Assembly (NCBI GenBank): GCA_964416315.1
Contig: CAYQDR010000096.1
Span: forward strand, 1-18,545
Length of the DNA stretch: 18,545 nucleotides
Direction of reading: 5' to 3'
Source of the DNA: CAYQDR01 sp964416315
GTDB lineage: Bacteria; Methylomirabilota; Methylomirabilia; Rokubacteriales; DASRDR01
Shown here piece after piece: positions 1 through 6,489 of the stretch (its first letter is position 1; every line of letters starts with the position of its first letter). Below the pieces are notes generated by a model, which saw only the letters and a program-made list of their open reading frames with translations, had not been told where the DNA came from and searched no databases. A program made the translations under genes and the position numbers.

Positions 1-43
1 CCCCGGGCCGATGCCCGTCGCCCCGGGTCGTCCTCGGTCGTCG

Positions 44-80
44 GCCCGCCTCAACGTATGCGGCATACGCCTCGGCGGGC
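44..80. repeat. Two-part palindrome in the left intergenic edge
   Basis: An outer 7-bp inverted repeat (GCCCGCC at 44-50, GGCGGGC at 74-80) encloses an inner perfect 6-bp hairpin (CGTATG at 55-60, CATACG at 64-69) with a CGG loop. The two stems are separated by four-base internal loops (TCAA and CCTC). No T-run follows, so it is not a standard intrinsic terminator. It could be a REP-like intergenic element or the end of an upstream transcript. The rest of 1-171 shows no convincing coding sequence: one frame is open from the edge to a TGA at 145 but reads as low-complexity Arg/Pro/Ser. Confidence 0.5.
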
Positions 81-171
81 CTCCTCCCTGCGTCCTACCG
101 GTGCTCGGGCCTCGTCCCGGGGCATCCGCGGGGACGGTGAGTGCGACTGAGCGTCCCGTGAAAGCCTCGGC

Positions 172-1992
172 GTGATGCTCCCACGCGCCGTCCGGCTCGG
201 ACTCTACGGGTTGACGCTGCTCGCGGTCTTCGCCGTCGCGCTCTCGTCCTTCACGCGCTTCGACTTCTGGTGGTACCTCAAGTCGGGCGAGTACATCGTC
301 CAGACGCGCAGCGTCCCGCAGGGCGACCCGTTCTCGTTCACCGCACCCGGGCGGCCGTGGATCAACCACATGTGGCTGACCCAGGTGGTCCTCTACCTGC
401 TCTACGAGAGCGTCGGGCGGATTCCGATCCTCGTGGGCAAGAGCGCCCTCGTCGCCGCCGTGTTCGGCGTGGTGCTGGCCACGTGCCTCCGACGCGGCGT
501 CCACCCGCTGCTCGCCGTGTCCGTGACGGCCCTCGCGGCGCTGGCCGGCCAGGGGTACTGGCACGTGCGGCCTCAGATCGTGACCTACCTTTTCATGGCG
601 ATCTACCTCCATCTCCTCCAGGAGGGGTGGGAGCGCCGCCTGCGCCGCCTGGTCTGGCTGCCGCTCATCATGGTGGCGTGGGCGAATCTCCACGCCGGGT
701 TCGTCACGGGCCTCGGACTCCTCGGGCTGATCGTCCTCGGGGAGACCCTCGCGCGGCTCCTGGCGCCGGGGCGCGGGGGCTGGCGACCCCTCGCCACCCT
801 CGCCCTGATCTCGGCGGCGGCGGGCGGGGCGAGCCTGCTGAACCCCTTCGGGATCCGCGCGGTCCTCTTCCCGCTCGAGGTCGTGTCGAGTCGGGAGTTC
901 ATGACGACCACGATCGAGTGGTTCTCGCCGAACTTCCACGACCCCCAGTACCGCCCGTTCGAGGCCATGCTGCTGCTGCTCTTCGCCGGCCTCGCCCTCG
1001 GCGGCTCGCGGCTGCGGGTCACGGACGTGATCCTGGCGGTGACGCTCACCCACCTCGGCCTGTCGTCGATCCGGCACATCCCCCTCTTCGCCGTCGGGGT
1101 CGCCCCGATCCTCGCCGATGCCCTGCGGGGCGCCCTCGGCGTGGTGTGGGCGCGCCGCGGGGCGTGGGTGCACGCGCTCGGCCCCCTCGGCGCGGCGCGA
1201 CTGCCGGGGATCTGGCCGCTCCTCCGGTCGCCGCTCGGCCACGCGGCGGTCGTCGGACTCCTCCTCCTGGCGCTCCTCGCGAGCTACGGGGCGCTCCTGC
1301 TCGACCCCTGGACGAGCGCGCTCGTGCAGGACCTGAACGAGCGCGCCTACCCGGAACGGGCCGTCGCCTTCATCAAGAACGAGCACGCGCCCGCGCCGCT
1401 CTTCAACGTCTACGTCTGGGGGGGCTACGAGCTCTGGCGCCTCTATCCCGAGTACCGGATGTTCTTCGACGGGCGGACGCACGTCTACGGCGAGCGGCTC
1501 GTCGAGGACTACATCGAGGTGACGACGCTCCGTCCCCGGTGGAAGGCGGTTCTCGATCGGTGGGGCATCCAGACGATCCTGGCGGAGCGCAGCTCCCCGC
1601 TCACGGAGGCGCTCCACACGAGTCCCGAGTGGCGGCTCACCTTCGTGGACCGGGACGCGGTCGTCTTCGTGCGGAACACCCCCGCGCACCAGGCGCTGTT
1701 CGAGCGGGTCGGGCCCGTCGCGCGGCCCACGCCCGAGGAGGCCATCCGCGCCACGCTCCGGGCGGCCCTCGAGGCGTTCGAGCGCGGGCAGGACGAGGCA
1801 GCGATCCGGCAGTTTCGGGAGGTGCTGGCGCTCGACGTCGGCAACCCCGTCGCGCTCTACAGCCTGGGCCTGCTGCTCGACCGGCGGGGCAATCGAGCCG
1901 AGGCGGAGCAGCTCTGGCGGGAGCTCCAGCGCACGGCCCCGGGGACGGAGCTCGCGGCGAAGGCCGACCGCGAGCTCAGGCGACGGCGCTGA
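172..1992 (+). CDS. Polytopic membrane protein with C-terminal TPR repeats
   Basis: This 606-aa protein has about ten hydrophobic segments between residues 10 and 380. A soluble, probably periplasmic, region follows at about 380-520, and two TPR-like helical repeats lie at about 530-600. The first extramembrane loop has the pattern FDFWWYLKSGEYI followed by DPFSF, which resembles the acidic first loop of GT-C glycosyltransferase-like membrane proteins. The post-membrane region carries NVYVWGGYELWRLYP and FFDGRTHVYGE, seen in a recurrent family of uncharacterised bacterial membrane proteins. Function is unknown; a sugar-transfer or envelope role is only inference. The start is GTG at 172 or the adjacent ATG at 175, and neither has a good ribosome binding site. 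It is probably transcribed separately from pilD, since a promoter-like element follows it. Confidence 0.8.
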   Translation: MMLPRAVRLGLYGLTLLAVFAVALSSFTRFDFWWYLKSGEYIVQTRSVPQGDPFSFTAPGRPWINHMWLTQVVLYLLYESVGRIPILVGKSALVAAVFGVVLATCLRRGVHPLLAVSVTALAALAGQGYWHVRPQIVTYLFMAIYLHLLQEGWERRLRRLVWLPLIMVAWANLHAGFVTGLGLLGLIVLGETLARLLAPGRGGWRPLATLALISAAAGGASLLNPFGIRAVLFPLEVVSSREFMTTTIEWFSPNFHDPQYRPFEAMLLLLFAGLALGGSRLRVTDVILAVTLTHLGLSSIRHIPLFAVGVAPILADALRGALGVVWARRGAWVHALGPLGAARLPGIWPLLRSPLGHAAVVGLLLLALLASYGALLLDPWTSALVQDLNERAYPERAVAFIKNEHAPAPLFNVYVWGGYELWRLYPEYRMFFDGRTHVYGERLVEDYIEVTTLRPRWKAVLDRWGIQTILAERSSPLTEALHTSPEWRLTFVDRDAVVFVRNTPAHQALFERVGPVARPTPEEAIRATLRAALEAFERGQDEAAIRQFREVLALDVGNPVALYSLGLLLDRRGNRAEAEQLWRELQRTAPGTELAAKADRELRRRR

Positions 1993-2047
1993 TGGGATCA
2001 CGCGTCCGTGCGAGCCCCATTTGGCGTCTCGGCGGGGTCGCGTTGTC

Positions 2048-2056
2048 TGCTACAAT
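2048..2056 (+). promoter_or_regulatory. Extended -10 promoter for the pilD unit
   Basis: TGC-TACAAT at 2048-2056 is an extended -10 element (TGN plus five of six matches to TATAAT). It stands out in very GC-rich DNA. No convincing -35 hexamer lies 16-18 bp upstream, which extended -10 promoters often lack. The predicted start near 2063 leaves a leader of about 155 nt before the GTG at 2218, in which I see no recognisable structure. Confidence 0.5.
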
Positions 2057-2217
2057 TCGGGGCAGAGGTTCGGCCGGAACGGGTCGCCCGTGAGCCGCTT
2101 GCACGTCCAGGACGCCTCCCAGTGCCCCCACGGGCCGGCTCCCGCCTCCGCGGACCCGGACCGTCCGCGCCGTCCTGAGCCCGCCGGCGCCGTCGCGCCC
2201 GCGTCGGGGACCTGCCC

Positions 2218-2517
2218 GTGAGAGAGCGCATCGACGCCCTGGCTCTCGAGGGCCGGACCGTCCGCGTGACCGCGCGGGACCCCCTGCCGGTGGAGCCGCG
2301 GGTGCTGGCCCTGGCCGCGGCGATGCGGATCTTCGAGCGCTACCCGGTGCTCCACCGGCTCACGCTGACGGTGGCGGGCGCCGAGGTCACGGCCTCGCGC
2401 GAAGAGGTGGAGCGGCTCCTCGGCCCCGAGGGGTTCTCCGCGCTCCAGGACCGAGACCGCTGGCGGCGCCTGCTGGCGGAGGGCCTCCAGCGGGCTCCGC
2501 AGGAGGAGACGGGGTGA
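2218..2517 (+). CDS. Small unknown protein coupled to pilD
   Basis: This 99-aa soluble, charged protein has no signal peptide or membrane segment. Its middle (LHRLTLTVAGAEVTASREEVERLL, about residues 45-68) alternates beta-like and helical stretches, and the C-terminus is a basic/acidic helix. I do not recognise the family. The start is GTG at 2218 with a GGGGA ribosome binding site 7 nt upstream. Its TGA overlaps the GTG start of pilD (GTGA at 2514-2517), which implies translational coupling. The pilD ribosome binding site (AGGAGGA, 2501-2507) lies inside this gene. The overlap and GC-biased codons support a real gene. Context suggests a role in pilus biogenesis or PilD supply, but nothing in the sequence proves it. 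Confidence 0.72.
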   Translation: MRERIDALALEGRTVRVTARDPLPVEPRVLALAAAMRIFERYPVLHRLTLTVAGAEVTASREEVERLLGPEGFSALQDRDRWRRLLAEGLQRAPQEETG

Positions 2518-3302
2518 GCGCGGTGGCGTCCGGGGGACTTCCGCCGCTCGTCGCCTGGAGTTTCGTGGTGGCCCTCGCCGCGGTGCTCGGGAGCTTCCTG
2601 AACGTCTGCATCTCGCGCCTGCCGAAGCGCGAGAGCATCGTGTCACCCCCGTCCTACTGTCCGCGCTGCCAGACGCCGATCCGCTACTACGACAACATCC
2701 CGCTCGTGTCCTTCGTCCTGCTCCGCGGGCGCTGCCGGGCGTGCCGGGAGCCGATCTCCTGGCGGTACCCCCTGGTCGAGGCGCTGGCGATCGGCGTGGG
2801 CGTGCTCGCCCTCTGGCAGCTCGGACCCACCTGGGAGGGGCTGCGGGCGTTCGTCCTCGGGCTCGCCCTGATCGCCGTGACGTTCATCGACTTCGAGACG
2901 AAGGAGATCCCCGATCGGATCACCCTCCCCGGGATCGCGGCCGGCCTCGTGCTGAACGCCGTCCCGGACTTGCGGGGCGTCGTACCCGCCCTCCACGGGT
3001 GCCTGCTGGCGTGCGGGATCTTCTATGTGATCGCCTGGGTGAGCTTCAAGGTCACGGGGCAGGAAGCGATGGGCTTCGGCGACGTCAACCTGGCGGGCCT
3101 GCTGGGGGCCTTCCTCGGCTGGCCGCTGGTGCTGGTCGCGGTCTTCCTCGGCGTCTTCGCCGGTGGTCTCGGCGGGCTTGCCCTCCTGATCTCGGGCGCG
3201 AAGGGGCGGAAGGACGAGGTGCCCTTCGGCCCGTACCTGGCCCTGGGCGGCCTCTTGGCGGCGCTCTGGGGCCGCCCGCTGCTCGGGTGGTATCTGGGGT
3301 AG
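2514..3302 (+). CDS. pilD: Type IV prepilin peptidase/N-methyltransferase PilD
   Basis: PilD is an inner-membrane aspartyl protease of the A24 family. It cleaves the short leader of prepilins and N-methylates the new N-terminus. The 262-aa length is normal for bifunctional enzymes. After a first membrane segment (about 13-33), the cytoplasmic methyltransferase-type domain has the paired zinc-binding cysteines C49/C52 and C74/C77 with the usual SYCPRC and CRACREPISWRYP context. The likely catalytic aspartates are D126 (FIDFETKEIPD) and D190 (MGFGD, the GxGD motif). The GTG start at 2514 overlaps the upstream stop and has a strong AGGAGGA site 6 nt before it. The substrates are probably the prepilins encoded from 4722 onward. 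A diguanylate cyclase gene follows 5 nt downstream. Confidence 0.96.
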   Translation: MSAVASGGLPPLVAWSFVVALAAVLGSFLNVCISRLPKRESIVSPPSYCPRCQTPIRYYDNIPLVSFVLLRGRCRACREPISWRYPLVEALAIGVGVLALWQLGPTWEGLRAFVLGLALIAVTFIDFETKEIPDRITLPGIAAGLVLNAVPDLRGVVPALHGCLLACGIFYVIAWVSFKVTGQEAMGFGDVNLAGLLGAFLGWPLVLVAVFLGVFAGGLGGLALLISGAKGRKDEVPFGPYLALGGLLAALWGRPLLGWYLG

Positions 3303-3307
3303 GGGGC

Positions 3308-4285
3308 ATGGCCGACCGGCCGGGCGCCGCTGGGGGGTCGGAGGAACCCGTGCGCGCCGCCGCGGGGGTGGCGCGGCTCCTGGCCGCGGCGGCCGCGCTC
3401 GCCGCCCTGGTCGCCCTGGCCTGGGCCGTCACGCTGCTCCTCCCCGGGGGCGGCGCGAGCCGGGTGATCGTCCTCCTCGGCGTCGTCCTGGGGGTCCTCC
3501 AGATCGGGCTCCTCTCCTGGTGCCTGGGCCTCGTGCGCCGGTCCGGGGGCCCGGCGGCCGCGCCGCAGAGCCCATCGCCCGTCCGCACGGCGACCGGGGA
3601 GATCGGGCAGGAGCTCCAGGCCCTGATCGGCTCGGCGCGCTCGGACGAGGTGGGCGCGCTGATGCGCGAGTTCACCCGCATCTTGAACGCCCTGCAGGAG
3701 CAGGCGTCCGAGGTGCAGGAGTACGCGGCGCGGTTCGAGACGATGAACGAGGAGCTGCGGAACGCGAACCTGCGCCTCCGGGAGATGTCGCTCACCGACG
3801 AGCTGACGGAGGTGGGAAACCGCCGCAACTTCGACATGCGCATGCGGGAGGAGATCAACCGGTCCACCCGATTCGGTCACGCCTTCAGCCTGCTGCTGCT
3901 CGACATCGACGCGTTCAAGCGGTTCAACGACGAGTTCGGGCACCCGCAGGGCGATGCGGCGCTCCGTTCGCTGGGGACGCTGATGCGCTCGATGTCGCGG
4001 GAGGGCGACGTCCCGTGCCGGGTCGGGGGGGAGGAGTTCGCCTTCATCCTGCCCGAGACCGCGAAGACGGACGCCATGACGTTCGCGGAACGCATCCGGC
4101 GCGGGGTCGAGAGCAGCATCCAGGCCCCGGACGGCGCCCGGCCCCTCACCGTGAGCATCGGGCTCGCCGCGTTCCCCGACGACGGGAAGACCCCCGAGGA
4201 CATCCTGAAGGCCTCCGACGAGGCACTCTACGAGTCCAAGCGCGCGGGGCGAAACCGCGTGACGGCGTATCGCCGGAAGGAATGA
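3308..4285 (+). CDS. Membrane diguanylate cyclase (2 TM, HAMP-like, GGEEF)
   Basis: The 325-aa protein makes cyclic di-GMP from two GTP. Residues about 17-70 hold two hydrophobic segments with almost no periplasmic loop. A HAMP-like stretch (SDEVGALMREFTRI) and a coiled coil follow to about residue 160. The C-terminal GGDEF domain carries SLTDELTEVGNRR, LLDIDAFKRFND and an intact GGEEF at residues 240-244. The inhibitory I-site RxxD (REGD, 231-234) sits exactly five residues before GGEEF, so the enzyme is predicted to be active and product-inhibited. The start is ATG at 3308, just after the pilD stop; the frame is also open upstream but overlaps pilD there. With almost no periplasmic sensor, the signal may be membrane-borne or a partner protein. 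Co-transcription with pilD links c-di-GMP to pilus assembly by inference. Confidence 0.93.
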   Translation: MADRPGAAGGSEEPVRAAAGVARLLAAAAALAALVALAWAVTLLLPGGGASRVIVLLGVVLGVLQIGLLSWCLGLVRRSGGPAAAPQSPSPVRTATGEIGQELQALIGSARSDEVGALMREFTRILNALQEQASEVQEYAARFETMNEELRNANLRLREMSLTDELTEVGNRRNFDMRMREEINRSTRFGHAFSLLLLDIDAFKRFNDEFGHPQGDAALRSLGTLMRSMSREGDVPCRVGGEEFAFILPETAKTDAMTFAERIRRGVESSIQAPDGARPLTVSIGLAAFPDDGKTPEDILKASDEALYESKRAGRNRVTAYRRKE

Positions 4286-4320
4286 GGGACGCTGTGTGAC
4301 CCGGCCCCTGTGACGGCAAT

Positions 4321-4405
4321 GGGGAGGCTGGCGGCGCCCCTCCCCCCCTGAGGCCGCCGGAGGGACGGGACGTCGCGAGGGCCGCAGGCCCGAGCCGTCC
4401 CGGCG
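4321..4405. terminator. GC-rich hairpin cluster after the pilD unit
   Basis: Several inverted repeats are packed here: GGGGAGG (4321-4327) with CCTCCCC (4339-4345), GGCGGC (4330-4335) with GCCGCC (4353-4358), GGGACGG (4362-4368) with CCGTCCC (4395-4401), and an inner GGGCC-GCA-GGCCC (4379-4391). None is followed by a T-run. The cluster may act as a weak or Rho-assisted terminator between the cyclase gene and the pilin operon. Some pairings are mutually exclusive. The rest of 4286-4576 shows no gene I would support. Confidence 0.35.
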
Positions 4406-4576
4406 ATCTGGACGACAGGGGTCGGGGGTGCGGGGGGACCCGATGACCCGAAGGTGGCACGGAACCGCCCGGGGCCTGGTCAGGAATGAGCCGGTGAAGG
4501 ACCGACCGGGAAGGGTGGGCCAGGGGGTCGTCCGGGGGCGTCCTGCATGTGACCGGGAACATGGGGCTCGTCGGCG

Positions 4577-4592
4577 TGGCACCCAGGTTGCA
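4577..4592 (+). promoter_or_regulatory. Sigma-54 (RpoN) promoter of the pilin operon
   Basis: TGGCAC at 4577-4582, five bases, then TTGCA at 4588-4592 is a full match to the -24/-12 consensus. The invariant GG (4578-4579) and GC (4590-4591) are exactly ten bases apart. Transcription would start near 4603, giving a leader of about 120 nt to the ATG at 4722. Sigma-54 control of pilin genes through an NtrC-type activator (PilR) is established in Pseudomonas and Myxococcus. No activator gene is in the window. Confidence 0.85.
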
Positions 4593-4721
4593 GCTACAGC
4601 TTTCGGTTGGGCTTCTGTATCCTGCGGGCCCGGGCGAGTTTTTCTTTGACTTGAGGGCCGCGCGAGAGAGATGCTGACCGGTCCCCAGAATCCGGGACGG
4701 TCGGGGGGAAGGAGTCAGCGG

Positions 4722-5261
4722 ATGAGGATGAGACGGAACCAGTCGGGCATGACGATCGTCGAGGTGATGATGGTCGTCGTGATCATCGCCATCCTCGCCG
4801 CCGTCACCATGGTGGGGATCGGTGGGGTCATCGAAGCCACCAAGGCGAAGGGCGGATCGGAGCAGCTCGCCGGCGCCATCCGGGTGGCCCGGCAGTACGC
4901 GATCACCCGCGGGGATCTCCACTGCATCGAGATCTTCCCGGACGCCGCCGGGTCGGCGTACCGGATCCGCGTGGCCACCGCGAACCCTGGGCCTCTCTAC
5001 CTCTGCAACGGCGCGACCGTCGAGCCGCTCACCCCGGCGCCCGACGACAAGACCATTCTCGCGCACGGGCAGGCGCTCATCACCCCGGCCAGCCAGACGA
5101 TCGTCTTCGACCCCCTGGGCATCGTGAAGAACTTCCCGCCGGGGAACCCCTCCGTGAGCCTGACGGTGGACGCGAACCCGACGAGCTGCCCGAAGGCCCC
5201 GCCGATGGAGGTCTACGTGACCGTCTACGGCGGGGTCCGCGTGCGCGGCCTCACGTGCTAG
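4722..5261 (+). CDS. FimT/GspH-like type IV pseudopilin
   Basis: This 179-aa prepilin has a class III leader: a short basic N-terminus ending in Q-S-G, then M-T-I-V-E, so the +5 glutamate is present, followed by a long hydrophobic helix. The following GGSEQLAGAIRVARQYAITRGD is typical of the GspH/FimT minor pilin family. Four cysteines in the globular part (near HCIEIF, YLCNG, TSCPKA and the terminal GLTC) could form two disulfides. ATG 4722 is chosen because AAGGAG at 4709-4714 lies 7 nt upstream. An in-frame ATG at 4671 would give an unusually long leader. It is the first gene after the sigma-54 promoter. A major pilin role is possible but the GspH-like region argues for a minor pilin. Confidence 0.9.
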   Translation: MRMRRNQSGMTIVEVMMVVVIIAILAAVTMVGIGGVIEATKAKGGSEQLAGAIRVARQYAITRGDLHCIEIFPDAAGSAYRIRVATANPGPLYLCNGATVEPLTPAPDDKTILAHGQALITPASQTIVFDPLGIVKNFPPGNPSVSLTVDANPTSCPKAPPMEVYVTVYGGVRVRGLTC

Positions 5262-5274
5262 CGAGGAGGACGCC

Positions 5275-5655
5275 ATGAGACGCGTGAATCAGAAGGGCGT
5301 GTCGCTGCTCGAGCTCCTCGTGGCGATGATGCTGCTCATGACGGCGCTCGTCGGCCTGGCCGCGTCGTTCCCGCTGGCGATGTTCGGCGTGACGACGGGC
5401 GGCTTCCAGACGACCGCGACGCTGCTGGGGCAACAGTGCCTCGACATCGCGAAGAACACCCCGTACGACAAGCTCCCCGACCTGGCCTTGCCGACGTCTC
5501 CGTGCACGGTGGCCCCGGTCCAAGGCTTCACCCGGAGCGTCGACGTGCAGGTGGGCGTCCCCACGGCGACCACGACCACCCTGACCGTGCTCGTGACCTT
5601 CACCGGCCAGGGCGGGATCAACGAGACCCGGCTCTGGACGATCTTCTCGCGGTAA
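5275..5655 (+). CDS. pilV: PilV-like minor pilin
   Basis: This 126-aa prepilin has the leader MRRVNQKG, predicted PilD cleavage before V-S-L-L-E (glutamate at +5), and a hydrophobic helix to about residue 35. The short globular region has two cysteines (QQCLDIA and SPCTVAP), a Thr-rich beta segment and a C-terminal INETRLWTIFSR. The order FimT-PilV-PilW-PilX and the GLAAS/GQQ pattern fit PilV, but the protein is somewhat short and divergent. It starts 13 nt after the previous stop with a GAGGAGG site. PilV-type proteins act with other minor pilins to prime fibre assembly at the tip. Confidence 0.82.
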   Translation: MRRVNQKGVSLLELLVAMMLLMTALVGLAASFPLAMFGVTTGGFQTTATLLGQQCLDIAKNTPYDKLPDLALPTSPCTVAPVQGFTRSVDVQVGVPTATTTTLTVLVTFTGQGGINETRLWTIFSR

Positions 5656-5666
5656 GGAGGGGAGCC

Positions 5667-6455
5667 ATGAGGACGACGACGATGAGCCTGGATCCGATCC
5701 GCGCGCCCTGCGGGGTCACGCTGGTCGAGCTGGCCGTGACGATGGCGATCTTCGGGATGATCATGCTCGGCGTGATCGGGGCCTGGACGAAGACGCAGGA
5801 GGCGTACTTCGTCGGCTCGGAGATCGCGGAGGCGCAGCAGAACACCCGCTCCGCGATCGACTTCATGGTCCGCGAGCTCAGGGCCACGGGCCGGGACGTG
5901 ACCGTGTGCGCCTTCGACTACGCGGGCGCGGCGAGCCTCGACTGCAACGCGACGAAAGCCACCAACTGCAAGAACAAGCTCGGCGCGAGCTACAACAGCT
6001 GCGCGGGCGTCTTCGCGATCCCGTTCAGCTTGGCCACGGTCAACACCATCCAGATCCTGGCGGACCGGAACGACAACGGCACGATCTGGAATACGACGAA
6101 CTCCGGGAGCGACCCGGAGGAGGAGAACGTCGCCTACGCCCTGGCGAACCCGTGCCCAGGGGTCACGGGCGTTCCGGCCTGCATCACGCGGCAGACGACC
6201 GCCGGCACCGTCCCGATGGTGGCCGTCAACATCCAGGGCCTCACGTTCACCTACTACCCGCGGTCCGGCTTCCCGCCCTGCGACGGCGTCCCGCCGCCGT
6301 ACCCGTGCCCGGCGTTCACGCTGCCGCTCACGACGCAAGAGCAGGCGGACAACATCGGGCGGATGAACATCGAGATCGTGTCGTACACGACGGTGGCCGG
6401 CCAGCCGGTCAGCCGGACCCTGAGCACCGACGTCGCGCTCAAGAACCGGTACTAG
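5667..6455 (+). CDS. pilW: PilW-like minor pilin
   Basis: This 262-aa prepilin has predicted cleavage after the glycine of PCG, then V-T-L-V-E with the +5 glutamate. A hydrophobic helix and an amphipathic extension (AEAQQNTRSAIDFMVRELR) follow, typical of PilW. The C-terminal TLSTDVALKNRY matches the usual PilW ending. The globular region is rich in cysteine, Asn and Thr, including DCNATKATNCKNK and several Cys-Pro pairs, suggesting disulfide-stabilised exposed loops. The start is ATG 5667, with AAGGAGGGGAG just upstream and 11 nt after the pilV-like stop. It is expected to join the minor pilin tip complex. Confidence 0.87.
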   Translation: MRTTTMSLDPIRAPCGVTLVELAVTMAIFGMIMLGVIGAWTKTQEAYFVGSEIAEAQQNTRSAIDFMVRELRATGRDVTVCAFDYAGAASLDCNATKATNCKNKLGASYNSCAGVFAIPFSLATVNTIQILADRNDNGTIWNTTNSGSDPEEENVAYALANPCPGVTGVPACITRQTTAGTVPMVAVNIQGLTFTYYPRSGFPPCDGVPPPYPCPAFTLPLTTQEQADNIGRMNIEIVSYTTVAGQPVSRTLSTDVALKNRY

Positions 6456-6489
6456 CATGGCGCAGGCAGGGTCGGGAGTGGAGGAACCC

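Noticed and set aside
2021..2221. Possible 66-aa + strand gene before the pilD unit
   Set aside because: It begins upstream of the extended -10 element, has no ribosome binding site and the translation is low-complexity Pro/Ala/Arg.
4455..4469. Second TGGCAC as a sigma-54 site
   Set aside because: The GC that should follow the GG by ten bases is one base out of register and the TTGC element is absent.
4628..4648. GCCCGGGC palindrome followed by a T-rich run, as an attenuator in the pilin leader
   Set aside because: The palindrome is too short to fold with a loop into a stable stem, so termination is not supported.
4428..4649. Possible 73-aa + strand gene between the cyclase and the pilin operon
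   Set aside because: It spans the sigma-54 promoter, lacks a ribosome binding site and shows no protein-like pattern.
4593..4721. c-di-GMP riboswitch in the pilin leader
   Set aside because: No GEMM-type conserved core could be recognised in the leader, despite the nearby cyclase gene.
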